Of a stretch of 64,000 nucleotides of DNA, positions 8,594 through 16,709 are shown piece after piece. The position numbers and the translations under genes are program-made. Every line of letters begins with the position of its first letter. The stretch's first letter is position 1. This DNA is from an uncultured Gammaproteobacteria bacterium (GTDB lineage Bacteria; Pseudomonadota; Gammaproteobacteria; HK1), in assembly GCA_947258715.1 (NCBI GenBank), contig CAMYJH010000023.1, positions 1-64,000 on the forward strand, read 5' to 3'. Under the pieces are notes generated by a model. The model worked only from the letters and a program-made list of their open reading frames with translations. It ran no database searches and was not told the origin of the DNA.

Positions 8594-8621
8594 GGGCGCA
8601 ATAAGCGAAGCGCATTGCGCC
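8594..8621. repeat. REP-like palindrome, left member of an inverted pair
   Basis: GCGCAATAAGCGAAGCGCAT followed by TGCGCC. The ends GCGCAAT/ATTGCGC pair with each other, and the unit is repeated in opposite orientation at 8801-8828. The 190 bp between the two members contain no recognised gene. Confidence 0.6.
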
Positions 8622-8800
8622 GTACTGTATTTCCCGCGGCGCTGTTGTGCCGACCATCGCAGCTCCGTCACCAAACGTGCGTAATTGAATGAGGCGAAGA
8701 GAAAACCGAGCATCATCCACCAATCGGCGTTGCACCATTATCGACACGCAAGAATATCTGTTTCATCGAGAGCCATGTAACGCCGAATCCGAAGACATCC

Positions 8801-8828
8801 GGTGCAATGCGCTTCGCTTATTGCACCC
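8801..8828. repeat. REP-like palindrome, right member of an inverted pair
   Basis: GGTGCAATGCGCTTCGCTTA then TTGCACCC, the inverted counterpart of 8594-8621. It immediately precedes the point where the truncated IS481-type transposase homology begins and supplies the first codons of that reading frame. Confidence 0.6.
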
Positions 8829-9835
8829 TACGCGTGCTTGCGGACCGCTCGCGTGCGCCGCAGCGGCATCCGAATGAGACCCCCAAGGAACAGGTGGCGC
8901 AGATTCTGGCCTTGAAGCGCCGCCATCCGCACTGGGGACCGGTGACCTTGCGCGATTGGTTGCGCCGGGAGCGGCCCAACCAGGCGTGGCCGGCGGCGAG
9001 TACGTTCGGTGCGGTCCTGAAGCGTCACGGGCTGGTGCGCCCGAGGCGCCGCCGACGCCACACGCCGCCGCACACGCAACCCTTTGCCCGGATACGGGCG
9101 CCCAACGATACCTGGAGCGCGGACTTCAAGGGGCACTTTGCCCTGGGCGATGGGCGCCGCTGCTGGCCACTGACCGTAAGCGACAACTTCAGTCGCTATC
9201 TGCTCTGTTGCCAGGGTCTCTACGGCCCAAAGCTCAAAGCCACACAGCGCGGGTATGAGCGCTGTTTCATCGACTACGGCCTGCCGCGCGTCATCCGTAC
9301 CGACAATGGCTTTCCCTTTGCCGCGCCGGCCCTGGGAGGCCTGACGCCGCTCAGTGTGTGGCTGTTGAAGCTCGGCGTGCTTCCGGAGCGCATTGCCTCG
9401 GGGAAGCCGCAACAAAACAGCCGGCATGAACGCTTGCATCGCACCCTCAAGGCAGCCACCGCCACGCCACCGAAGGCCAATCTCAGTGCGCAGCAGCGCG
9501 CTTTTAATCGGTTTCGTCCCGAATACAACGAGGACCGCCCGCACCGAGCCCTGGGCCAGGGGCAGCGTCCGGCGGACTGGTATCGGCCCTCGCCGCGGGC
9601 CTATCCGTCGCGCCTGCCGGAGGTGGTCTACCCCGACGCGTACGCAGTGCGCAAGGTGAAGTGCGGTGGCTATATGAAGTGGCATGGGCAGATGGTCTAC
9701 GTCACCAAGTATTTGCTCGGGGAACATGTCGGCCTTAAGCCGCTGGAACACGACCGCTGGGAGCTGTACTTCTGCCAATTGCCATTGGGCGTCTTCGATG
9801 AAAGACTCGGCAAAATCATCCGATGCCCCGGATGA
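8807..9835 (+). pseudogene. IS481-like transposase lacking its N-terminal helix-turn-helix
   Basis: A 342-codon frame with an integrase-type DDE core: D in WSADFKGHF, D in RTDNGFPF, E in HERLHRTLK, plus the family segment YNEDRPHRALGQ. Homology starts at DRSRAP (about codon 13), which in complete elements follows a helix-turn-helix region of roughly 40-50 residues. Here that region is replaced by codons read from the REP-like palindrome. The catalytic domain is therefore intact but the DNA-binding start is missing, and the gene is probably inactive. It could be translated from the new ATG as a shortened protein. Confidence 0.75.
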
Positions 9836-9880
9836 TAGGTGTAAACCATGTCCCCGGTTTACGATGTAAACCATCTGCCC
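8840..9880 (+). mobile_element. truncated IS481-type insertion sequence
   Basis: Transposase body followed by the right end. TGTAAACCATGTCCCCGGTT (9840-9859) and TGTAAACCATCTGCCCGG (9866-9883) are two end-like repeats right after the stop, as IS481 ends often read TGTNAACCATGTCCCCG. No matching left end was found, in keeping with loss of the 5' part. Confidence 0.6.
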
Positions 9881-10086
9881 GGCTCAACATAATTACTTCA
9901 TAAGATCCAGAGTAGATAATTTCGAACCGACTTCTGAAATGACTAGGGTGCGACTAACGCACCCTACAATTCGCTACTGGATTTCCGCTCCCTCCTTTCG
10001 CACGAACAGGCTTCGCGGGAATGACCTGATCTTGTATGGCGCGCCGTGCGCACCAATTCCTTATATCAAGATGAGCGTTTAAAGAA

Positions 10087-10275
10087 TTAGCAAGGCCCGT
10101 ATGTGTCACCGTGATCGCGGTGTGCAATCGCCTCGTCTCGGGGTATCTTCAGCGTATACTCGCCCTTATGGCAGAGCACGATGGTATCGCCGCCTTTACC
10201 GAAGTAGCGGTCGGCGAAAACAATCGCACAACCGCTGGTTGCCAGGGTGAGAAGTAAAGTCAAACCTAGTTTCAT
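10087..10275 (-). CDS. small secreted lipoprotein-like hypothetical
   Basis: A 62-residue protein with a short hydrophobic signal ending in a lipobox-like LATSGC (Cys about 16), followed by a compact domain with CHKGEYTLKIPRDEAIAHRDHGDTYGPC. The pattern CHKG...HxxHGDT-GPC occurs in many small exported proteins of unknown function. An AAGGAGAAAG-type ribosome site precedes the ATG. The two later cysteines could form a disulfide in the periplasm. It stands alone between IS remnants. Confidence 0.6.
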   Translation of the reverse strand: MKLGLTLLLTLATSGCAIVFADRYFGKGGDTIVLCHKGEYTLKIPRDEAIAHRDHGDTYGPC

Positions 10276-10377
10276 GAACTTTCTCCTTGGGTTGAATGTC
10301 GACTTTCACCGCTCAAAGGACGCAATGTCGCTGACCGAAGTTGCCGCATATTGTTCAAACCCAACTGACAAGGTCGT

Positions 10378-10749
10378 TCAGCATGATAATTCTGCCTTCG
10401 CTGGCTCAGACGGCAACGGCAGTTGGAGGTTCGGGCAGACCTTTCTGATGAAAAGGTGTTGGGAAACCCGATTATTCACCTCCCGTTCTTGCTCAGGACT
10501 TGCCGGAGCCCAGAACACGGTGATGGAGTCGCCTTCGCGCTGTAATGCATAGGAAATCTCTAGAGCCTCGAGTACCCGGATTAAAAATTCGGTGGATTCG
10601 GGTTCGGGGTATTTGAACCCAATCACCCTCGATCCTCCCCTCGTTGCATCGAGTATTGAGTCCATCGGAACTTCGTCCGGCCACGATCTTGCGGGGACCA
10701 GCGCCACAGTCAGTGCCGCCAGTTGCAGCAGAGTTATTACGCCATTCAA
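10378..10749 (-). CDS. hypothetical exported protein
   Basis: A 123-residue protein with a likely cleaved signal peptide (hydrophobic residues 5-20, LLQLAALTVALVPARS). The body is small and mixed, with SRVIGFKYPEPESTEFLIRVLEALEISYALQREGDSI-type alternation and two cysteines near the C-terminus. No family is recognised. It is oriented like the neighbouring 62-residue protein with about 100 bp between them, so the two could share a transcript. Its start is the only ATG near the signal-like segment. Confidence 0.5.
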   Translation of the reverse strand: MNGVITLLQLAALTVALVPARSWPDEVPMDSILDATRGGSRVIGFKYPEPESTEFLIRVLEALEISYALQREGDSITVFWAPASPEQEREVNNRVSQHLFIRKVCPNLQLPLPSEPAKAELSC

Positions 10750-10887
10750 CCGGAACCTCCACGGATGCGCGAACAGCCAACGATATCAATCAAGAATAGT
10801 CCGGGCGTGTTTGGGTGGATACGCAAATCGGAGGTTTCCGCTAATGGGATGGCCCGCCCCGCTCCTATAAACGGCTTCTATGAACCA

Positions 10888-10915
10888 GAATCGAGTTTCG
10901 AGAAACTCTCGATTC
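10888..10915. repeat. hairpin in front of the IS110-type fragment
   Basis: GAATCGAG and CTCGATTC form a perfect 8-bp stem around a 12-base loop. It is followed by AAAGGAGCGAGACGAACC and the IS110 start codon, so it probably belongs to the left end or leader of the IS110-type element. Confidence 0.5.
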
Positions 10916-10933
10916 AAAGGAGCGAGACGAACC

Positions 10934-11311
10934 ATGAACCAGATTACCCCAATTGGGATAGATCTTGGCAAGAGTGTTTTTTACGTGCACGCGGTGGACC
11001 GCAGGGGAAAGGCAGTGGAGCGCACGCGTCTGACGCGCTCGGGGCTTCGTCGTTACATGCTGCGGGTTCCCCCGTGCCTGGTGGGGATGGAGGCGTGCGG
11101 GGGGTCTCAGCACTGGGCGCGCTGGCTGAAGGGATACGGTCACGAGGCGAAGCCGATGCCGGCGCAGTACGTGAAGGCCTACGTGAAGACGAACAAGAAC
11201 GATTGGCGGGCCGATTACAACGAGAGCCGACCTCACAAGGCTCTCAACCAGCTGACACCCCGAGAATACTCGGAGCAATTGATGCAACATGACCAGAAAT
11301 TCGCAGGCTGA
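10934..11311 (+). pseudogene. IS110 N-terminus fused in frame to an IS3 transposase C-terminus
   Basis: The first 90 codons are an IS110-type transposase start: IGIDLGKSVFYVHAVD, then GMEACGGSQHWARWL and KPMPAQYVKAYVKTNKND. At about 11203 the frame passes without interruption into the extreme C-terminus of an IS3-type DDE transposase (WRADYNESRPHKALNQLTPREY). Neither catalytic site is complete. The IS3 right-end-like sequence CGAAGATCGGGGGACAGTC follows the stop. This looks like recombination or nested insertion followed by deletion. A slightly longer frame opens at 10880, but the ribosome site (AAAGGAG) points to 10934. Confidence 0.75.
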
Positions 11312-11353
11312 CTGGACCGAAGATCGGGGGACAGTCAACATGATAATTTTCCC

Positions 11354-11422
11354 TCAATGCAACTGGTCCCACATCAGCGCCTTGTCGGCTTCCGTGTAGT
11401 AAATCCTCGTTCGATACTTCAT
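11354..11422 (-). pseudogene. 5' stub of an IS30-type transposase
   Basis: A good ribosome site (GGGGAGGATG) precedes an ATG and about 20 codons reading KYRTRIYYTEADKALMWDQ, which resembles the start of IS30-family transposases. A stop follows at once, beside the IS3 right end. Only the element's 5' tip remains. Short length keeps confidence moderate. Confidence 0.5.
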
Positions 11423-11507
11423 CTGCAACATCCTCCCCTCTATCGTCAGAGATTAGGTGTTGCATCCACCGATTGAATCCGCAACCAATAGCGGACATTG
11501 AGCAGGC

Positions 11508-11536
11508 AAAAAAAAGCCCCGCTCTGTGGCGGGGCT
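11508..11536 (-). terminator. rho-independent terminator of the dockerin/cohesin gene pair
   Basis: On the minus strand AGCCCCGC, loop CACAGA, GCGGGGCT, then eight T: a perfect 8-bp stem 25 bp after the stop of the PEP-CTERM gene. Confidence 0.92.
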
Positions 11537-11559
11537 GAGTATTGAATGCTTAATAAAGG

Positions 11560-12159
11560 TTAGGCAACTTTTCTGCGCCTGCTCAATCCAACCAGTGCTA
11601 ACAGTGCAGTGCCGAATAGCCAGATAGCTGCTGGAATTGGAACCACATTCACTTGCCCAGGAGCTGTGTTCGCAGTCAGAGCGCCACCGATGGCATCGCT
11701 CAGTGTAATTGAGCCAAAATTAAGACTGCTTGAACCGATTGCCAATGCATCAAAAGTCAAAGTGGCTAATGTAAAGCTATCCGCCTGCATCGTATCAAGG
11801 TCAGAGACAGTATCAAAAGAAAGCTGAAACAGATTTACCGCACCTGCGCCAGGTGTGTGTGTTGTTCCAGTAAAACTTCCCAGACTAAAGAGATCTAATT
11901 GATCACCCAACACCGGATCACCATAAATTGCGCCGGTAAATCCCAGTATCGAGTTATCAAACAAGACATCAACGTCAAAAGCTCCCAGTGAGTCAGGCGC
12001 AAAATTACCCAAGCCTGAGATTGTGAGGTCAACACCGAGACTGCTTCCGACCGATACGGTCTGGCTGCTGGGAGAAAATCCCAGCACGAGTGCTGCTTGT
12101 GATGTTGCGCTGACGCTTAGTAATATTGCGCCAAATATAAATCGAGTGAAGTATTTCAT
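11560..12159 (-). CDS. cohesin-like PEP-CTERM surface protein
   Basis: A 199-residue exported protein. Residues 1-22 form a signal peptide ending SQA. The body (ALVLGFSPSSQTVSVGSSLGV... then FDVDVLFDNSILGF) has the look of a cohesin-type beta sandwich. The C-terminus has the VPxPA variant of the PEP-CTERM sorting signal: VPIPAAIWL, a hydrophobic stretch and a basic RRRK tail, which in known systems is processed by an exosortase (none is in the window). It lies 21 bp downstream of a large secreted protein with a dockerin-like end and shares its terminator, so the pair may dock to each other at the surface. Confidence 0.8.
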   Translation of the reverse strand: MKYFTRFIFGAILLSVSATSQAALVLGFSPSSQTVSVGSSLGVDLTISGLGNFAPDSLGAFDVDVLFDNSILGFTGAIYGDPVLGDQLDLFSLGSFTGTTHTPGAGAVNLFQLSFDTVSDLDTMQADSFTLATLTFDALAIGSSSLNFGSITLSDAIGGALTANTAPGQVNVVPIPAAIWLFGTALLALVGLSRRRKVA

Positions 12160-12180
12160 CGTTCTATTTCTCCCGCTGGA

Positions 12181-14556
12181 TTATGACGTTGCGCAACGAG
12201 GACGAGCGCACATCGTGACCAGTATTCTTGCGTCGAGCACCGTGATTTGTCCATCGCCGTCCAGATCGCGTGGATCGTTCGGTCCCGTTGCAGGTTGTCC
12301 GATAGAAGCCAAAATATTGCCTAAATCATCGCGATCCACATCACCATCACCGTCCAAGTCTCCAGCAGCTGTTACTGTGAAAACATCAATAGTGACGTTG
12401 TTACCTTCGTCTGACTCGGGAACAGTATTATTCGCATCAGCTGTAGCTGTGACCTGATAAATCTGCGCAACCCCGAGTACCAATTGGCGTTGAGCTATAA
12501 AACTCTCTCCTGGATTGAGAGCCGGGGTACTGAAATCCTGACCAAAAGTTTCTCCACCTATTCTAAAGTTCAAAGTTGAGGCACTTGCCAGAGCGGTGCC
12601 TACATTTCTTACAACCGCAACGAATGTAATTAAGTCTGATGTATCTGGACTTGCAGGCGAATGAGTCAGGCTTTCAACGATCAGATCAGGGTTGGCTGTG
12701 TCACATACATCACCGATACCATCACCATCACTATCGGCCTGATTTGGGTTGGCTACGTTTGGACAATTATCAACGGCATTGTTGATGCCATCTCCGTCGA
12801 TATCGTCATTGACCGGGTCACAGGCATCACCGATACCATGATTGTCCGCATCGGCCTGACTCGGATTGGCTACGTTCGGGCAATTATCAACGGCATTGTT
12901 GATGCCATCTCCGTCGACATCGTCATTGACCGGGTCACAGGCAGGGCAATTATCAACGGCATTGTTGATGCCATCTCCGTCGACATCGTCATTGACCGGG
13001 TCACAGGCATCACCGATACCATCATTATCCGCATCGGCCTGATTTGGGTTGACATCGTTCGGGCAATTATCAGTATTATCGGGTATCCCGTCACCATCCG
13101 AATCGACTACGTCGCTATACTGTATGAGCACCATATCATCTGCGTAAGGCGCGGTCGGCCCAGAGTGGGGTTCTCCGTCATGCACGGATCCTGTGACATA
13201 GAACATTCCGGTGGGTTCAGACGCGACATCGTTCGCGGTGAGGAGACCGGTTAATGGATAGCTCCATTGCTCAACACCCGTGGATATGTCATATTTTTTC
13301 AACACTCTGCCACTATTGGGAGTCTCAATGGTGTAGGCATATCCCCCGGCAATATCGAACAGGGCGTTATCTACGGAATAACGATAGGTCCCCACGCTTG
13401 TCCCGTCCGGCAAATACTCCAATGTGGCCAGCTGACCTCCTCCCTGAGGGTCTCCTGAGGGTCCTGTAACCAGGATACTACCGGTATTGCCAAAAATCAG
13501 CTCTTTCGGGCTATCTTCATCTTGGTAAGTTCCGTACTCGTCACTCCACATCTCTACACAAGCGCTGTCGAATCTGGCGGTAAAGAAGTTATTCAGGTCC
13601 TCGTAATCCCAATCGTTTGGGCCCGGTCCAACATAAAACCAGTTCCGCTGTTTTGCGGTTCCCGCCACGTAGAAGGTACCGTCCGAAGCAACTTCAATAT
13701 CAACACCACCAACCGGCGCCCAAAACACGGGATTGCCGGGCAATCCATTATCATCCCACCAATATTCCACTACCGCAGAACACAGCAAAGCACCATCTGC
13801 TGAAGCATACTTATCGGCCGCGCCGGGCCGAAGCACATGGGCGTTACCGGCAGTATCCGCAGCAATGTCTGAAGGCGAGGCAATGTCGACGCCTGTTATC
13901 GCCCATAGCAGAGTGCCAGAGGAATCGTATTTTCGAATCACGGGACGATTACTGGTATTCGTTACGCTACAAGCAAAATCACTGCGAATGAGAAAGTACA
14001 CATTTCCGGAAGCGTCCACATCCAAAGCGACAGCAAAATCGTCCAATATGTCTCCAGAAAAATTGCACGCCGGATTATCCCAGGAATCCGACCAAACCGG
14101 AGTTCCGTTGCTGTCTATTTTAACGATATTTGCATCATGCCTCCCTCCACCAAAGTTAGTTGGTGAAAAGTAAAAGTAGTAGTAACTGGTATATGCGGCA
14201 TAGACATTTCCCTGTGGATCAACATGGAAATCATTAAAAGTCCCATTGCCCACCGAAGTGCGCCATAACTCATTTCCAGCGGGATCATATTTGAAGATAA
14301 CATGTTCTACCGGGTCATCTAAGGTTCTATCCAACCAGGCCGCTCTTGAGACAACCACATACACATTTCCAGCAGCATCAAAACCAATTTCTTGGCCAAT
14401 GTCTTGGGCGTAGAAGCGGTTGGAAGGCGTGCCTGTCGAAGAGTTATGGGTAACCCGCCACTCTTCGGTTTGAGCGTGGGAAGCTGCTATTGAGAAAATA
14501 AAACAGCTGATGAAAAGACTATAAGGAGCGATGACTCGCGGTATGAAAGTTGCCAT
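12181..14556 (-). CDS. large secreted beta-propeller-like protein with thrombospondin-3 repeats, CARDB and dockerin-like end
   Basis: About 791 residues. A signal peptide (SLFISCFIFSIAASHA) is followed by roughly 470 residues of repeated DSSGN-VY/DAAGNVYV blades typical of SBBP/PQQ-like propellers. A calcium-binding thrombospondin type 3 array comes next (DSDGDGIPDNTDNCP and relatives), then a CARDB-type domain (NPDLIVESLTHSP...). The end contains two EF-hand-like dockerin segments (DLDGDGDVDRDDL and DLDGDGQITVLDARIL). The start at 14556 gives the best signal peptide; an upstream in-frame ATG exists at 14595. An IS630 element lies 124 bp upstream and may have altered its promoter. Confidence 0.8.
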   Translation of the reverse strand: MATFIPRVIAPYSLFISCFIFSIAASHAQTEEWRVTHNSSTGTPSNRFYAQDIGQEIGFDAAGNVYVVVSRAAWLDRTLDDPVEHVIFKYDPAGNELWRTSVGNGTFNDFHVDPQGNVYAAYTSYYYFYFSPTNFGGGRHDANIVKIDSNGTPVWSDSWDNPACNFSGDILDDFAVALDVDASGNVYFLIRSDFACSVTNTSNRPVIRKYDSSGTLLWAITGVDIASPSDIAADTAGNAHVLRPGAADKYASADGALLCSAVVEYWWDDNGLPGNPVFWAPVGGVDIEVASDGTFYVAGTAKQRNWFYVGPGPNDWDYEDLNNFFTARFDSACVEMWSDEYGTYQDEDSPKELIFGNTGSILVTGPSGDPQGGGQLATLEYLPDGTSVGTYRYSVDNALFDIAGGYAYTIETPNSGRVLKKYDISTGVEQWSYPLTGLLTANDVASEPTGMFYVTGSVHDGEPHSGPTAPYADDMVLIQYSDVVDSDGDGIPDNTDNCPNDVNPNQADADNDGIGDACDPVNDDVDGDGINNAVDNCPACDPVNDDVDGDGINNAVDNCPNVANPSQADADNHGIGDACDPVNDDIDGDGINNAVDNCPNVANPNQADSDGDGIGDVCDTANPDLIVESLTHSPASPDTSDLITFVAVVRNVGTALASASTLNFRIGGETFGQDFSTPALNPGESFIAQRQLVLGVAQIYQVTATADANNTVPESDEGNNVTIDVFTVTAAGDLDGDGDVDRDDLGNILASIGQPATGPNDPRDLDGDGQITVLDARILVTMCARPRCATS
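12698..13112 (-). repeat. thrombospondin type 3 repeat array in the dockerin-like gene
   Basis: Tandem units encoding DGDGI-N--DNCP-V-NP-QADAD and GIGD-CDPVND repeat four times with near-identical DNA. One unit is short: NCPACDPVNDD lacks the usual NVANP...GIGDA half, leaving NCP joined to ACDP. This is consistent with recombination or slippage between units. Confidence 0.8.
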
Positions 14557-14680
14557 GACAATCTCCCGACTTTTGACAGTAATTCTCCCGTTCATTTTTG
14601 TGGAGAGTTACTGGATTTGAGGGGCGCGTTCGATGGCGCTTGTCAAGGAGCCTACTCCGGGATTCCGTTGAATTATTGAT

Positions 14681-15830
14681 CTAAATAGCTGTTCCTATTT
14701 GTAGATCACGAAAGGGGAACTCGGGCATCCAAAGTCGATCTGGAAGAAGAGACCAACCCACTTCCGCCGACAAAGGATACCCGAGCATGAGTATTGTAAA
14801 ACGAGCGCCGAGAGCAGAGCGTAGGCGATTGATGGCAATGGCACGAAAATCCCACGATCCGGATGAGGTCCGTCGCGCCCTGGGCATATTGCAGCTCATG
14901 GACGGGCACCCGGTAGGCAGCGTCAGCAAGGCGTTGGCGGCAGCACGCTCGACGATTTACCGATGGGTGGGCTGGTACACGTCGCAAGGATTGAGCGGGC
15001 TGCTCAGCCTGCGCCGCGGTCCTCGGGAAAGTACGGTGACACCGGCACTGGTCGAGGCGTTGGTGACGGTGTTGAGCGAGACACCTCGTTCGATGGGGTA
15101 TCTGCGCAGTACCTGGAGCTCGGAGCTGCTGGCCGAGGTGTTGCACCGCCAGTTCGGATTCGAAGTGCATCCCTCGACCCTTCGCCGGTTGCTGCCCAAG
15201 GTAGGGTTCCGCTGGCGCCGGGCGCGTCCCACGCTGTGCATCCGAGACCCGAGCAAGGCGCAGAAACTCGCCGCCATTCAACAAGCTATCGAAACCGATG
15301 ACCCGTATACCGCCGTCTTCTTCCTCGACGAGGCCGATATCGACTTCAATCCGCGCATCGGTTACGGATGGCGAGAACGCGGACGCCAGGAAGCCATCCC
15401 TACCCCCGGACAGAATCAGAAGCATTACGTCGCCGGTGCCTTGCACGCACGCACCGGCCGGCTGGCTTGGGTTGAGTATCATCGAAAGAACTCGGTTCTG
15501 TTTCTCAAGATGCTCATCGAGCTGCGAAAGCGCTATCGCCGTGCGCGGCGCATCATGCTTATCCTCGATAACTACAAGATCCACAAGAGCCACCCGGTCC
15601 AACGCTGGCTGCAGAATAATCCGAAATTCGAGTTGCTGTTCCAGCCCGTCTACCACCCCTGGGTCAATGAAATCGAACGACTGTGGAAGACCATGCATGA
15701 CACCGTCACACGGAACCACCGATGTCACTCCATGACCGAGTTGTGCCAGCACGTCATCCGCTTCTTCGATGTAGTACAACCCTTTCCCGGAAACCGGCAC
15801 GGTGTCGCACAATTAGGATCAGCTATTTAG
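14681..15830 (+). mobile_element. IS630-family insertion sequence with both ends
   Basis: Left end CTAAATAGCTGTTCCTATTT (14681-14700) and the inverse of the right end (15811-15830) agree at 18 of 20 positions. The transposase stop codon lies within the right end. The element sits between the dockerin gene start and frdD. Exact boundaries and the TA duplication were not resolved with certainty. Confidence 0.8.
14787..15830 (+). CDS. IS630-family transposase
   Basis: A 347-residue DDE transposase. The N-terminal helix-turn-helix region contains ALGILQLMDGHPVGSVSKAL and AAARSTIYRWVGWY. The catalytic core has FLDEADI (first Asp), ILDNYKIHKS (second Asp) and HPWVNEIERLWKTMH (Glu). No frameshift is visible, in contrast to the other transposons here, so it is probably active or recently active. 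The ATG at 14787 lies 87 bp inside the left end. Confidence 0.9.
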   Translation: MSIVKRAPRAERRRLMAMARKSHDPDEVRRALGILQLMDGHPVGSVSKALAAARSTIYRWVGWYTSQGLSGLLSLRRGPRESTVTPALVEALVTVLSETPRSMGYLRSTWSSELLAEVLHRQFGFEVHPSTLRRLLPKVGFRWRRARPTLCIRDPSKAQKLAAIQQAIETDDPYTAVFFLDEADIDFNPRIGYGWRERGRQEAIPTPGQNQKHYVAGALHARTGRLAWVEYHRKNSVLFLKMLIELRKRYRRARRIMLILDNYKIHKSHPVQRWLQNNPKFELLFQPVYHPWVNEIERLWKTMHDTVTRNHRCHSMTELCQHVIRFFDVVQPFPGNRHGVAQLGSAI

Positions 15831-15945
15831 TCTACAGCGACGTTTAAGTTCGACCCGCAATCTCTGCGCGACCGTATCATGGCGCCAAAGTTGATTTCGA
15901 ACACAATCCGCTGTCAGCAGGGATAAAGCGATTCCCGACCGGTGC

Positions 15946-16302
15946 TCAGGATCCCAGCGCAAGCAGCAGGTAAGCCGCAGCGAGCGTGCACAGCAGGGCG
16001 AGCCCGTTACCGATGAACTTGGTCCCGATACCGGTGCGAAAACCGAAGTCGTGCAGCAGCAGCAGGATACGCAGCGTTGCGTGCCACAGAAACAACGCGA
16101 TCACGGCGAAGATGACAAGCTTGCCGAGCCAGTGCTGGGTGAACGCCAGCATGTTCTGGTATTGCATCAGGTCCGGGGACAGCAGCAGCGCCAGCGGCAC
16201 GCCGATACCGGTGACGAATACGAGCGCCGCGCCGATCAGTGCCGACAGCATCCCGCCCGCGCCGAACAGCGACCAGAATACCGGCTCGTTGGAGCGTTTC
16301 AT
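15946..16302 (-). CDS. frdD: fumarate reductase membrane subunit D
   Basis: A 118-residue membrane protein with three hydrophobic helices (about residues 12-38, 56-80 and 95-117), the FrdD layout. It begins with NEPVFWSLFGAGGMLSA, a typical FrdD start (EPVFW-LFGAGG). With FrdC it anchors the reductase in the inner membrane and binds quinone. Its ATG overlaps the frdC stop by 4 bp. It is the last gene of frdABCD. Confidence 0.92.
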   Translation of the reverse strand: MKRSNEPVFWSLFGAGGMLSALIGAALVFVTGIGVPLALLLSPDLMQYQNMLAFTQHWLGKLVIFAVIALFLWHATLRILLLLHDFGFRTGIGTKFIGNGLALLCTLAAAYLLLALGS

Positions 16303-16709
16303 GGCTGTACTCCGGCAAGCCCAGCGATGACCAGCAGGTTAAGCACCACTGCAGCGGCGACGCCGATCCGGGTAATCACCGGCTGGGGTACCTTCGCACC
16401 ACGCCAGTGAATTGCCGGCAGGGTTTTCGGCATGATCTTGAACCAGCTGTAGCTGTGGTAGCCGAAGACCAGCAACAAAAGCACGTGCAATCCCACGGAC
16501 AGTGGGCTCTGCAAGGTTTCGAGCCAACCATTATAGGCAGCCTCGCCCTGGCTCAGGCGCAGCAGCCCGAACAGCAGTATCAGCGCGTACAGCGCGATCA
16601 GGATCGAGGTCGCCTCCATCGCCAGGTAGCGAATAAAATACGGGTCCCGTTTCCACCAGCCGCTTATTGGCCGCAGGTAAGGTCGGCGCTTGCCGCTTTG
16701 CGCACTCAT
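16299..16709 (-). CDS. frdC: fumarate reductase membrane subunit C
   Basis: A 136-residue membrane subunit. RRPYLRPISGWWKRDPYFIRYLAMEATSI-type residues at the start match FrdC (P-WW-K--FY--Y--RE-T); three helices follow. The ATG at 16709 overlaps the frdB stop (ATGA); much longer upstream reading overlaps frdB and is rejected. It holds the quinone site jointly with FrdD and docks the FrdAB head. Confidence 0.92.
   Translation of the reverse strand: MSAQSGKRRPYLRPISGWWKRDPYFIRYLAMEATSILIALYALILLFGLLRLSQGEAAYNGWLETLQSPLSVGLHVLLLLVFGYHSYSWFKIMPKTLPAIHWRGAKVPQPVITRIGVAAAVVLNLLVIAGLAGVQP

Noticed and set aside
14706-15812. 368-codon minus-strand frame
   Set aside because: It is the complement of the IS630 transposase gene, whose plus-strand frame has a full DDE core.
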